Of a stretch of 64,000 nt of DNA, positions 45,770 to 57,451 are shown piece by piece (the first letter of the stretch is position 1; every line of letters begins with the position of its first letter). The DNA comes from Wyeomyia smithii. Its lineage: Eukaryota; Arthropoda; Insecta; Diptera; Culicidae. Both the position numbers and the translations under genes were made by a program. The notes under the pieces were generated by a model, which worked only from the letters and a program-made list of their open reading frames with translations, searched no databases and had not been told where the DNA came from. The stretch is from contig NC_073695.1 in assembly GCF_029784165.1 (NCBI RefSeq), forward strand, positions 192,661,357-192,725,356. Direction: 5' to 3'.

Positions 45770-46623
45770 GGGTGGGGAAAAATGGTCGATTTTCCAGAAC
45801 CAAGTTTTTTTGGTTCCTTTTGGGGCCCCACACAACCCTAAACTTACCGGGAGTCGATTGGTTTTGTCTCCGCTTTGCGCATTGCGTTTCAAATTTGTAT
45901 GAAAATTTATATGGGAAAACCCACTTTTTAGCATTTACCTTTCTAGAAAGCTCAATAATACTCTAATAACGCACAACATTATGTTAAAGTATAGTTTTTT
46001 ATATGCCTAACAATTTTGCAGAAGACACTGAAGAACTAGAATGTCTCTAGAAGATCTATAGCTGTTCAAAGTTGAGTATGTCGATTTAAATGCATTATAT
46101 CCTGTCAACATTACCAATGTACCGGCGACAGTAGGATTCCCATCAGAAGTAACCTGTCGTAACGAGTTTATACACTCAACTAGATCAAGCAAACAAATTC
46201 AGCTCAATATTTTAGGCGTAGGTAGAGTCTACAATGTGTTTCAGAGGTTACTCCTGATGGAAATCTGACTAACGCCGGTACACTGGCAGTGTTGGCAGAA
46301 AAAATGATTTGCAACATAAATTTCGACATAATCAATTTTGAACAGCTCTAGTATTTTTTGGGACACCCTAGCTCTTCAGTGTCTTCGGCCAAGTTGTTAG
46401 GCATCAAAAAACCTACCATCTGAAGTCATGAAACCAATGGTTTGGGCCATTTTTTTTTTTTTAAATCTCCATATAAATTTGAAATGCAATGCGCCAAGCG
46501 AAGACAAAACCAATCGACTTCCGATAAATTTAAGATTGTTTGGGGCCCCGAATAGAACAAAAAAACTTGGTTCTGGCTTTCTGCTATCAACTTTCGTTTT
46601 TTCCATATAACGATTCCCCACCC
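45770..46623. mobile_element. Long fold-back element, 854 bp, TA target duplication
   Basis: GGGTGGGGAA (45770) and TTCCCCACCC-type end (46623) with TA outside each (45768-45769, 46624-46625). Almost the whole element is one inverted repeat with arms of about 420 bp: AACCAAGTTTTTTTGGTTCC / TTGTTCTATTCGGG side, GTCGATTGGTTTTGTC, AGACACTGAAGA, and GGTAACnCCTGATGGAAATC near the centre all recur inverted. No coding capacity; TA duplication suggests the Tc1/mariner group. Confidence 0.85.
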
Positions 46624-46625
46624 TA

Positions 46626-47582
46626 ATGTATAGTTCTGTTCAAAACAGCGCCGAAACAGTACAGACCTAACTGAACTACACAAAAATTTTGGAAAAAAAT
46701 TTCACAGTAAACCATTTAGAAACAGCGTTGCAAAGCGAGCGGGAAGCAAAACCTTTCTCCTCCTTTCTGCTTGAAAACAAGACATATGCTACGCTTCTCA
46801 AATCTTTTGCACACACGCTTTCGAGATATTCTTCATTCTTCATGCATTCCCCTGAGTAGCATCAAGCGTGCACCGACACGCAAAAACTCTCTTGTATTGC
46901 TACTCAGCGACTGTAAAAGAGTACGAGTGTTCCTGCTAGCGAGTAGTAGTACTCGACTAAAATTGCTCGACTAGGAGGAGTGCTTGAAAAACTGTGCTCG
47001 AAAACGAAATTGCTTTCTTCATCTATCCGGTTTTGCTTCATGCACCGACAGCCGACAGTGGAGCAAAGAGGATATCGGACTGCTTTGGTAAGTTTTTTAC
47101 AGAAGTCTAACGCAAAACCAGCCGAAGCAAACCGCTGCCGAAGTAGTCCGATACCCGATTTTTTTTTGTCCCTCTGCAACCATCGCACAGCATCTTGGAA
47201 TAATTGTCTTCGGTTGGTCGTTCTCGCAAGATGGAGAGTAGGTACACACGAGGAGAGTGGACGGGAGTGTGTGCATATGATCTCGGGAGCGAACACGAGC
47301 AAGATAGAAAGCGAAAAGAACGAGAAACAGCTTGAATGGGGAATTCTCCAATGTGATAGCAGTAGCAACGAGAACCTCACATGAGATGTTGCATGCTGCT
47401 TGCGAGAGTGACAACACTTTTTAGAATGCAAAAAACTTCCGGTTTCGAGTGTTTAAAATTTTCTGCAAACTTCAACAATAATCCACCAAAAAGGTAATGC
47501 GAGACCGACCAGAGTAGCCAGACTAGAAGGATTTCAAGATGGTTCAAGTCTGTTTCAGTGTCACCCAATCGAAATTTTGAGT
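46626..47582. other. Unassigned DNA
   Basis: ORFs to 175 codons on both strands overlap each other and have no domain. A GATATCGGACTGCTT / GTAGTCCGATACCC inverted pair (47072, 47141) is present. Confidence 0.4.
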
Positions 47583-48416
47583 TCCTTAATCAGAGCCGGA
47601 TTCACGATTGTGGGGGCCCGGGGCCCAGTTTTAAGTGGGGGCCCCAAAATAAAGCAAAACCGTTTTTTATCGTACGAGTACGAGATTAGGAACAAATGTG
47701 CCAGATGTTTTTGAAAGATGTCTGCAACTGTTCGGAAACCGTAAAGTTTTTCTTTATATCCGAAAAAAAAACCTACCGCATTGCGATCCACAGGCTAAAA
47801 TTTGCACACAATTTGATAAAAACTGCGCAAATATAAGGCGACCCTGACAATAATCTACAGAAACTAGGAAAAAACTACAAACATCTGCAGGTCAATAAAA
47901 TCTAAAAAAATGCATTTTGCAAAGCACATCTGATATCCCTGATTCGGACAAGCAAGCTTGTGGATTATTTTTTTTCTCTGCTTTACCTCCCATGCGCGCT
48001 GGTGTCATTCGCGTTGACGGTGTTGTTGATAGTTGTTTGGTTTTTGCACGCAAAAAAGAGGGAAGGATATATTTTTGCTTTTGTCATCACGCACTTTTTG
48101 CCAATTACATATGAGAGTTCACGCAGGTGCGAACAGCCTTAACAATCTCTTTCAACGCGAATAACCCAAATTTCAAGGGAATTCAAGGTGAACTCTAATG
48201 GATGTAGTTGTGATATTGGCGCTCGCGAAAAAAAAAATACTGAAGAAAAGTTTCAGATTGAAATGGTCTGTTCAAATTTTCTTGCTGTGAATCGAACTTT
48301 TGATGTTACCTCTTTTTTGATAGAAACTTTTTCTCGATTTGTGGGGGCCCCAAAAATGTGGGGACCCGGAGCCCGGGCCTCTTGGGTCCCCCCTTAAATC
48401 CGGCTCTGTCCTTAAT
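47583..48416. mobile_element. hAT-type non-autonomous element, 818 bp, perfect 8-bp target duplication
   Basis: TCCTTAAT at 47583-47590 and again at 48409-48416 flanks an element starting CAGAGCCGGATT (47591) and ending AATCCGGCTCTG (48408). The CAGnGCCGGATT end and 8-bp duplication are hAT hallmarks. GC-rich GGGGGCCC segments follow each end. Internal ORFs of 60-78 codons have no transposase motif, so it depends on an autonomous relative. Confidence 0.92.
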
Positions 48417-50455
48417 GTACAGAAATAACTCGAGAGTAACGAACTGCAAACAGTTGATTTTTTGAATCGAGAGATGCACTCGACAAGTCATCGTGAAGCC
48501 CGTACAGCGCTCTTTCTCCGCCATCATAAAAAAAAACTTCTTCAGAAAGCCGGATACGAACCTTTCTCGAGAGCTCAATTTTTTTTTCATTCATAATGAA
48601 TGTATCTTCATGAAAAATAAATAAGTTTTTCTTCAGGTACTATTTTTGCAGCAGTTATATCAAATGGGGGAAGCATCTAGGTAGGAAAATAGATTGCGAT
48701 GCTAAGCAATCTCGAAACTGAAAACAAAAATAAATCCAGCCGCCCGTCAAGCAAGTTTGGTTTTCGGATGCTATCGAATTTATCTCAGCATTTCGCTCCG
48801 CGGTGTACTTCTCACTAGAGTTATTCACCACTCTTGTTCCGCTCGGCTATGCTGTAAGCAGCAAGCAGTGTTGCTAGAAAAGTTGCTAAAGTGTCACCGG
48901 TGTCAATTTTCAATGAAAGTCCGGTCATTGTAAGAAATAAGATGTCTGATTTAAAATCGAAACTATTTGATCTGAGCCAGTTCATTGCATGAAGTCGATG
49001 AACTAGACAAGCATCTACATACTCAACCCTATAAACATCGCCGAAGCAGCACAGCGCGTGCGAAATCACAGAAATGATGCTAGCCAACAACCACTGTCAA
49101 CTGATTGGATCTGAAAGTCTCTTTCATTTCCAGCTCATTCGTTGAAAATTGTAACTCTAAGATTTCAATTTCAACTGGAAATCCTTTCATAATAGTGAAA
49201 GTTTGCAGTGCTCTGGTGGTAGTATAAACGAAAGGTCGCGTGTGATTGGCATAGACTAAAATAGTGCTTAGCAACACTGTCAGCAAGTATATTAATTTTT
49301 TTATGAGCAGCAAGCACAGAACGAAGCAGAAGTAAAAGGGTGTTGTGAAAAAAATTGATTTACGCAGCGCTTATGCTGAACAAGAAGTGAGCGATGAATA
49401 TTCACACTGCTCTTTCCACATTTTGAGGAGAACAAGCCTAATTCGTAATAACCTGTTTTGTCAGAGACTTTAACATTTCGAGTGTGAAAAATAAGTTGGT
49501 CGTAGTTCTTCCAAATAAGCTTGCTTTTTTGCTTTTTACAAATAAGCTTTTGCTTTTTTTTCGGTATCCACAGATATTCCAGCGCGCTCTGCAGCGCTCC
49601 TAGCACCTAATTCGAAAATAGATCTTTTTCAAGTGCAACTTCGAAGACTTGAAAAAAAACTTCCTAACCCGCTTAAACGATTTCTTCCTTAAAAATCAAC
49701 AAAATCGAACAATATAATTATTTTCTTATTTTCTTATTTTCTATAAACCTTGAAAATAAAATCGCCGAGAGTACTTCTGTTAGAGGCTAATCTGAAAAAA
49801 AAAACGACCAGAAAACTAATGTAACGGTAAAATGCAAGGGTTTTTTATTTGATTTTTCATAGCGAACTGCCTTTTGACATTATTTCGAATACAAGACTTT
49901 TCTCCTTTGAGTCGCATTCAATTTTTAATTCGAAAAATAATTTTTAGACGTCCTCCTTAGTTTAGTACACTTTAATTTAATAGACTCACTGGTGTCGAGA
50001 CAGTAGAAGCTATGTCAAATAAAATTATTATCAATTCTCGATGAAAATTTAATCCTTAAATTGCTATGATCAGCTCTCTTTATTTGCGCAAAATAAAATC
50101 CGTACCAAAAATATCAAATATTTGCTTCGTGTAATACCCGCTTAAGTAATTAAGTAAGTTATAGGAGTATTTCCCCTTTCTTGAAAAGAAGGTGTTTTTT
50201 GAAAGATTTGAACCATTGCGGCCATTGTTTTGATCTTGCGTGGTAAAAAGTAGCTGTTAATCCTAACGATTGGTAAGCCCTAACTGTGAATGCAAACAAA
50301 TCCTAACAACAGAAACACGAATTTGTTTAAACGAATTTGTTCTCATAAAGTCCACAATTTACTTGTGATAAGTAGCGCGAATTACCAAATTATTTGAAAC
50401 TATGTCTACCTTGTTAAGCCAGTTTACCTACTACGTGTTTTTTTAACTCCTTTAA
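48417..50455. other. Unassigned DNA upstream of the APPBP2-like gene
   Basis: No domain ORF or repeat end. A weak AG|GT site (48636|48637) is present. The last 400 bp is AT-rich. Confidence 0.45.
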
Positions 50456-50458
50456 CTA

Positions 50459-50468
50459 AATATAAATT
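50459..50468 (+). promoter_or_regulatory. Possible TATA element of the APPBP2-like gene
   Basis: AATATAAATT about 190 bp upstream of the ATG is the best TATA match in the upstream AT-rich DNA; no initiator at the right spacing is obvious. Confidence 0.2.
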
Positions 50469-50649
50469 ATGAGGTGCGCTCATGTATAATAAACCAACAT
50501 TCTCTCGATAGGTAAACAAACCTGCACCGGTAACTTCGGCCAAGGTATACAAATGATTCAGGATTTAAGCACCGCCTTACAACCATACTTTATTATTCGC
50601 AGATTGTCAAAGTATCTAGTACCATTTCACCAAGTGTTTCCTAACAAAT

Positions 50650-51951
50650 ATGGACTCAACCTGGGAATCATCATCCAGCTCTTGGAGCTCTTCTAGTTCA
50701 ACGTCAAGTGAGTCAAGTGAATATTCAAGAACTAAAGAATTAGAGCGATTACCAACACCAATCTTGGTGAACGTATTGGAAGAAATGTTGTACAAACCAG
50801 AACTGGTTCCGCTTCAGCGAAGCATTCTTTCTAACCCATACAACATTGGAAAGATTCTTCGGTTGATTCCAAACGCACGGGAACGGTTGGTAAGCTATTT
50901 CCTCTGGATGGAGAAGTGTATGAAGAGCTTCGTTTGGAAGCTAGCCGCGAGATTCTGCAATTACATCGTGTCATCGTACAGATTAGGAGACGGCCATCTG
51001 CTCGGGTTCAACAACTGCCTAGAACTGGGAAAACTTCTAGTGGAGTCTGGCTGGTACGCGGAAGCTATCATGCTGTTGAACGTGGTGAAAATACAAGCGG
51101 AAGGTAGGCGTTTGCACCAGTTAAGTATTCTGCGCGTTCTACTGCTGGCTGAAAGTTTGTCAGGTCGTCCCGACGCATCTGTCCAAACGATCTGCGATAT
51201 TCATATGATGATTAATCATATTAAAAACATTCCGTCAAACTTCATGGTGGAACTCTACAATACCATCGCAGAAAGCCTATTCGAACGGAGTGAATTTGCT
51301 GCCAGTTATCAGTACGGATTGTTGGCCCTTGAGTTATTGACCGATTGCAGCCCGCATGAAATAATAGTATCGACATTCCGACAGTTTGCTAAAGCATGTA
51401 TTGCTCAGAAGCGATTGCGACAAGCTAAACTATTCATCACACAGGCAATTAGCTGGGCATGGCACAAAATTGGTCCAATGAGTATTTCTTACGCAAAAGC
51501 TCTGGAGGATTACGCGTATTATCTTTTGGTGATGAACGCCCACGATGACTGCATTAAGGTACAGTCGGAAGTTAAAAACATCTATTTTAGATGGTACGGA
51601 CATCTGTGTTACCAGCCGGATATCGCCCAAGGAAATCTAGCATTCCGTCTGTACTGTGAAGGTCGAGAATACCCGGAATTCGGACCCATCGAGCAGTACG
51701 TGGAGTACGTAGTCGATCTGAGCGACAATGAGCAGAAGCGATCACGAGCAAAACGCGAATCAGACGACAGACAAATGCTGGCCGTCAAACGCACTCGAGT
51801 ACTGGCGGCTGCAGCAGCTTTGGTCCAAGAAGGACATACAAGGCAGAAAGATAAACTAGTTAATGTGCAACCTCCGCTGATTATGGACGATGTAAAGAGA
51901 TTATTTCATACGATTTCTATGTTTCCAAATGTTAATAAATTGAATTGTTGA
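50650..51951 (+). CDS. APPBP2/PAT1-like protein, single exon
   Basis: Intact 433-codon ORF with good start context (A at -3, G at +4). Residues 1-26 are Ser-rich. Residues about 30-345 follow the layout of amyloid protein-binding protein 2 (fly homologue PAT1), a kinesin-light-chain-like adaptor that links cargo to microtubule motors: LPTPILVNVL (34), ELGKLLVESGWYAEA (126), ESLFERSEFAASYQYGLLALE (207), RQFAKACIAQKRLRQAK (244), SISYAKALEDYAYYLLVMN (276). These helical repeats are degenerate TPRs. The C-terminus (from about 355) is divergent, with KRSRAKRES and VKRTR basic patches that may be nuclear-localising. Vertebrate APPBP2 is 585 residues, so the last TPRs are missing. No introns: perhaps a retrogene or a fast-evolving paralogue. 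Assigned by recollected similarity. Confidence 0.8.
   Translation: MDSTWESSSSSWSSSSSTSSESSEYSRTKELERLPTPILVNVLEEMLYKPELVPLQRSILSNPYNIGKILRLIPNARERLVSYFLWMEKCMKSFVWKLAARFCNYIVSSYRLGDGHLLGFNNCLELGKLLVESGWYAEAIMLLNVVKIQAEGRRLHQLSILRVLLLAESLSGRPDASVQTICDIHMMINHIKNIPSNFMVELYNTIAESLFERSEFAASYQYGLLALELLTDCSPHEIIVSTFRQFAKACIAQKRLRQAKLFITQAISWAWHKIGPMSISYAKALEDYAYYLLVMNAHDDCIKVQSEVKNIYFRWYGHLCYQPDIAQGNLAFRLYCEGREYPEFGPIEQYVEYVVDLSDNEQKRSRAKRESDDRQMLAVKRTRVLAAAAALVQEGHTRQKDKLVNVQPPLIMDDVKRLFHTISMFPNVNKLNC
51934..51939 (+). terminator. Polyadenylation signal inside the coding end
   Basis: AATAAA at 51934-51939 lies 10 bp before the stop codon; a GT-rich stretch (TTTCTGTGTTTTGTT, 51960-51974) follows. 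Cleavage would give a 3' UTR of only a few to some twenty bases. Another AATAAA occurs at 52536. Confidence 0.5.
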
Positions 51952-54900
51952 TTGTTACATTTCTGTGTTTTGTTATTATGCTAAGCGTTATCTAAATGTA
52001 TTTCATCCTCCCTGTAAGGTTCTGCGATTTCACTTCCAGACATTATTCACCCTGTATCAGATTGTCGATGAGTACGGACATATCATTTGTTTGTGAACTC
52101 TAAGAAAGCGTACAATTCAATCAAGCGACGATTTATGGCATTTTATTGCAGTGGGAGACGCTAATCGCGCCTGTTTGACTTTTTTCATTGGTTTAACAAC
52201 AATCTATTTGTTATCTAGTTGAATTTTCTTAAATTACTTCTCATTATGAAAATTTTCAAATCGACGTTGCTTGAATAATTTCAATGTATCGCCATTACTT
52301 TTGAACCTTTCAATTATAATTGTCCGCTTCCGGCGAAGTTGTTCTAACGTCAACAAATCATGGTATATCATACAAAACGTCAACAATCCCTTCCTAATCT
52401 AACCTTCTTTTGTTCACGTAGGACTACGTTCCACTAAGCAAGGATACATTCTGGAAAAACAGAAATGAACATGTAACGTTTAAAAGGGAGAAGATTACAA
52501 GTGCTAATAGCTTTCAAACAGATGTAATGGAATACAATAAACCAACTATTTCATTTTTTTCGACAGTAAAGTCGTTTGTTGGGTCGAAGGTTGTCCTTTT
52601 TTCCTCAAGGGTACATAAATAAGTTTACCCTTTTGAAATATAAATTACTCGTGAAACTAAATCATCATTTTACGCCGAAGAGAAAATCATCAGCACTTTT
52701 AGGTGGTGCAGACATAGCGATGGACTATAATTCGCTGAGAAAAAGTTGAGGTAATAATTTGATACTTACGTTCGCCAGGAATGCAAATGATTGTTCAGAA
52801 CTCCTGCGCAGTGTTCGAAGTTTTCAATTTCCGCATGCAACGGGTCGTGCAGGCTTCCGCACTAGACATTAAACAATCCCACAGAGCACAACTGCAAAAC
52901 CTGCAATAGCAATTATAAGCCGGTACCTTTACTCGGGGCCGCTAGCCAAAAATAATGATAAAACTTGTAATGCAAACAGTCTGCCTAATGTATCGAAATC
53001 GACTCATTGCCTGTGCCAGCTTGGCCAGTACCGTACTGACCGTTGCGTCGAGCGAAAAGTTCCATTTTAATTATATATGATTCCATCGTGGAACTCCCCT
53101 TAGACACTCAGCCGGATCGGATTCGCTCCGTCGTATGTCCGGGCAAAGCAGGAGCTTTTTTTCTCATTTCTCTTGTCTACAATAAGCAGAAGCGTCTCTG
53201 AACGATTGGAAACTGAATGGTGACGGACGCAGGCGGCTCGGGGTCGGTTAAATACTTTGAGTGTAGCAATTTCGAAAGTATTGGCACATTGTAGTCGTCA
53301 TTATCATCAGCATTACATGGAATTGGTTTTATCGTAATCGGCTCACTGCGGTTCACCACAGGGGAGTCCTTTTGCGCTGCCACACAGACAACGGGCGTCG
53401 GCGTATGGGAGTATGAGAGCTGCCAGACAGAGCGGAGTTCTGGATGTCCGACTTTCTTTCGCAGTGGGAGTTTTAATTTTGTTCACCAAATGACTACAGT
53501 TAGAGTGTAGGACCGCTGTGGGCACAGCTCCCGATGAAATGGAATCAGGAGACCGGATGTTCCCTGGAAGCATATCCAGCGGTGACAGATGAATGGGAGA
53601 TAATTTTCATTGCCTGTTCGAATTTGTTGGTATAGCTAGATAGCAACTCCTGGATCTGATAATCTCAGATCGTGCTCCGACAATTTGTGCCTCAGGCTTT
53701 AGAATTAGGTTTCAGTTTTGTCTGCGGATAAATCAATTCAAACTGGCACTTAGGAGTAAGTGGTTGGAAGCTGCGATTAAAAAATTATTTTTGCAGACTG
53801 AACTTAATTTAAGAATTATATTAGTAATCGATCGTCCCATGACCAGGGAGAGTCCGGTTCAAAGCTCGGGATCGCTGTGGGAACGAAAGGCTTCGAGTTC
53901 GATTTTTTTAGAGCTGAATCGAAACTGAGCGTTCCGGAACAGGTAAACAGGCCGAGTTGTTTTACCGAGGTCAGACAAAATTAGAATCAATTTTGACAAT
54001 GAAATTGATATCAGAAAATCATAGCCTCGCACTATTGTAGGTGGCAGTCTCTCGCAAATAGGACATTTTCGATTAATAAACAGAAGCAGATTAGGAAATT
54101 TTATTTTTTTAATATAGTATTCTCGCGTTTGCATAAGAGGCTGTTATAGGCTGTATTCCACGTAAACAGAAAATTATCAAGAAGTATTGAAATGCTTATC
54201 TCATATCAGTTGTTGCAAAAACCTAATGATTTCTCTTCAGACTAGCAAATGGATCCAAATTCACTGAGGTTTTTTATGCAAGGGATGCGTTCCAAATCTG
54301 GATGATACCGCTTAAAATAAAAACTTCTTCGAGTTGAAAATATAATGAAAAAAAACCAGTAAATTTTCAGTATCCGCCCCAAAAATTGTGTTTTTCAAAC
54401 AGTTTCATGAATACTTTTGGCCTAAAACGGGAAGCGTGATTGAAATGAGGTCGAAAATTTGTACCGTCTCCAAGTAATGGATAGACGAAAACCGCGAAAA
54501 AAAACCTTAGTGGACTTGCAAACGCTTCATAGCTCAGAGAAATCAACGGAAAGAAACATAATCGCAAATTATGCTTTGAATACTTGAAGCACTTCTAAAT
54601 GCCAGCAAAACAACAGTATTCACTATAAAATGACTTCTATCAAAACAAAACTGGAGGCCAAGTGGGAGATAGCCAAAATTTAACACAAAATTTCTAGAAA
54701 GAGCTTCCACACGGTGTTTTTGACACGTTTTTGTGTGCTTTACTATACATGACAGCAACAAACATTGATTTCTAAGGTAGTTAAAAATCGCTCGAAGAAA
54801 CCAAATAAGAGACCAAAAACAATAAGTAAACGCAATATGGCCGCAATCTTCTGTAGAAAGTGGAAAAATAAAATCTTCTCTACAAGTTAGAAAAGATTAA

Positions 54901-56326
54901 AAAAATCCCGATGTCCAACTTAAAATGTATGTTAAAACACACCGAGAAGCAAATTGACTATAATCTGAACAGAAAATTTAAAAATTATAACTTCAATTTC
55001 ATTTCAAAAAGTTCTCAGGGAAGCAGAAAAATCCAAAATGTTGAGTTTAAATTTACCTTACGTTATGAAAACCATTTACCACACGTCTCTAAAAGGTAGA
55101 AAAACAACATACAAAAACATAACCCAAACATAAGATAAACTCCATAAGTGTGTGTGGGAAGCTATTTCTAGATCCCACTGATTTTATGAAAGAGACAGTT
55201 GTAGCTATCTTTAATTTTTGCAACTATCTTAGTTTCCGGAACTTGAAGGTTTGCTCTACGGACATTCTAAGGACATTCCTGAGTAATTTTCCATTCGGTA
55301 AGCTTCGCCTCAAAATGAAATTAGAATCTGATAGATTCTATTATTATTTTCAGACTCTCAATTCATTTGATACATCTATATCAAAAAAACTGACCTGTAC
55401 TTAACGATCATAATATGTTATATTTGTTGAGTAGAGGAGTGACAAGACGAGGAGAAAATGAATCAATAATTAAAGAAAAAAATCTTACCCTATACATTTG
55501 TACCAAATTTAAACCTAAAATTTGTTGACAAATTGCGAAACTTGTAATGAATAAATCATATGTTATTCAGTTCAGAGGTCAATACAAAAAGCGCTTCTGC
55601 AAACGTAAAACAATGAAAATTAAACTAATAATTATAATTATAATGAATTGAAGAAAGAAACAGAAAGAAAAAATCGACATTTATTTCTATTACATTACAG
55701 CAGCACTGTCTGTCCACTCAGTAATGCATACAAGTTTTCATACAAGCCTCTATGTGGAAGCTTTATATGCTCGTACATTTACAACTAGACACTACTTTTG
55801 ATTTTTACTTTCAATGTATGAAGTACAACATTGGAAATAATAAAAAGATCGTTTTTAGACCTATGCACTATACTTATGTTCAGCGGCAGTGTTTTGTTTT
55901 CCCTTCCATTATCACACGTGTCTCCGTAGTTCTAATTACATACTAACATTAGCTTCATTTACGAACTGATGGAGGATTGATTGTACACCTAGAAAAGGAA
56001 TGTTATTGACCATCACACAACCGTAAGTAACTAAAACACGTTAGAGAAACAAAACAAAAATCTCAAAACGAATGTTAAGATAAGAGAAACCGAAAATGGA
56101 AGCAATTATGAATTTTCCTCGAACCGGTTCGAACCCATTCTGACAAAATACCAGAAGGGTTGTATGCAAAGCCACGATCGCAAGGTTGACATTGAACTAC
56201 GGAGAGCTACGTTAGACAATTTCAATGATAATAATTTTGATAACATTAATGTAAATCTCCGAAAATAATGCCACAGCCCTGAAGAGATTCGAAACAAAAT
56301 GGCAATTGGAATCTATATACGGCCGG
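51952..56326. other. Unassigned DNA downstream of the APPBP2-like gene
   Basis: No domain ORF. 52000-52700 is AT-rich; 52770-53570 is less so and holds a possible minus-strand exon; 53600-56300 is very AT-rich with random short ORFs. A tRNA B-box-like GGTTCAAAGCTC at 53851 is isolated. Confidence 0.4.
52768..52897 (-). other. Possible non-coding exon, minus strand
   Basis: On the minus strand, TTGCTATTGCAG (acceptor, ends about 52898) and CGAAC|GTAAGTATC (strong donor, about 52768) bracket roughly 130 bp. All three frames contain stops, so it could only be untranslated. No neighbouring exon is identified. Confidence 0.25.
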
Positions 56327-56680
56327 TTTTTTTATTGTCGCTTATTTTCCGTCGGTCTAGTTCGGCCACTGTTGTTGTGCCAATCACCGACGCCCGGGGA
56401 AGCGACTCTATCCAGGACCCTAACTTTTTAACGAACCCTGATCAACGGACCGGCGCCAACGGCTTCACTTTCTCATGCGATGGAAGGCGTGATCCCAGAG
56501 ATTGTTTGCCTGAGAAAATCTCCCGGTGTCGGCTAGGATTAAACCAAGACCAGTTGGGTTGGTTGTGGGTGGATCATGCCACCCCACAACCATCGACACC
56601 TATGTCGGCGTTGAAATTCGAACCCAGGTCACCAGCATGGTTGGCGGAGATGTTACCAACTACGATAGACCCCCCCCCTC
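56327..56680 (-). mobile_element. tRNA-derived SINE, minus strand
   Basis: On the minus strand: A-box-like TAGTTGGTAACATCTCCG (near 56665), B box GGTTCGAATTTC (56625-56614), then a roughly 280-bp body and an A-run tail (complement of TTTTTTT, 56327-56333). The tRNA-like head resembles tRNA genes with GTTGGTAAC in the D arm. The longest plus-strand ORF across it (56299-56823) is a shadow. Confidence 0.65.
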
Positions 56681-56931
56681 CCTCCCGGTTCCGGGAATAC
56701 TCATATCAGCTATTGTTATTGATCACTCTCGAATGCAACAATGCAAGTAATGTCCCAAGCAACCAGAAGTTCGAATTTCACTTAACAAACGAACTTAGAA
56801 GTTCACATAAAGTTCGGATTTAGTTCCGCGGAACTTTCTTGCTGAACAACTAACAGGACCCATTACTTACAAAGCGAACTTCATTCAAAATAAAGTACCG
56901 TCAGTTCTAGAAAGCAACTTTGAAGTTCATG

Positions 56932-57325
56932 AGAAGCTGCTTGCTCCTCTTCATTGGAACCTTAAAGTTCACACAAAGTTCACACGTGAACTTCGAAACC
57001 ACTAGAATTGAAGTTCGGTTAGCATTTTATCCGTACCTTTAATCAGCACGAAAGTTCATAAGAAGCTGCTTGCTTCTCTAAATTGGAACTTTAAAGTTCA
57101 CATAAAGTTCACACGTGAACTTCAAGACCACCAGAATTGAAGTTCGGTTAGCATTTTATCCGTACCTTTAATCAGCACGAAAGTTCAAAAGAAGCTGCTT
57201 GCTCCTCTTCACTGGAACTTTGAAGTTCACATCAAGTTCAAACGTGAACTTCAAAACTACTAGAATTGAAGTTCGGTTAGTATTTTATCCGTACTTTTAA
57301 TCAGCATGAAAGTTCAGGAGAAGTC
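56932..57325 (+). repeat. 129-bp subterminal tandem repeat, three units
   Basis: AGAAGCTGC begins at 56932, 57061 and 57190 (period exactly 129), and the next unit breaks off after 57319. Each unit carries GTTCACACGTGAAC-like sequence and TTGAAGTTCGGTTAG. Likely transposase-binding DNA of the element. Confidence 0.85.
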
Positions 57326-57451
57326 TATGTCGTACTTCATTTCCACTTTAAGGTTCATATTTAGTTCTGACTGATACTTTGCTCGGTTTTGACGCAAGTG
57401 AAGTTTTCAGATGTGAAGTTTAAATTCGTGCTCCAGAACTAGTGACAAAAA

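Noticed and set aside
46904..47431. 175-codon minus-strand ORF overlapped by a 134-codon plus-strand ORF
   Set aside because: Mutually overlapping, no recognised domain, no splice or promoter context.
53851..53862. tRNA B-box-like sequence
   Set aside because: No matching A box or tRNA fold at the right distance.
56299..56823. 174-codon plus-strand ORF
   Set aside because: Antisense of a tRNA-derived SINE plus the left end of the large transposon.
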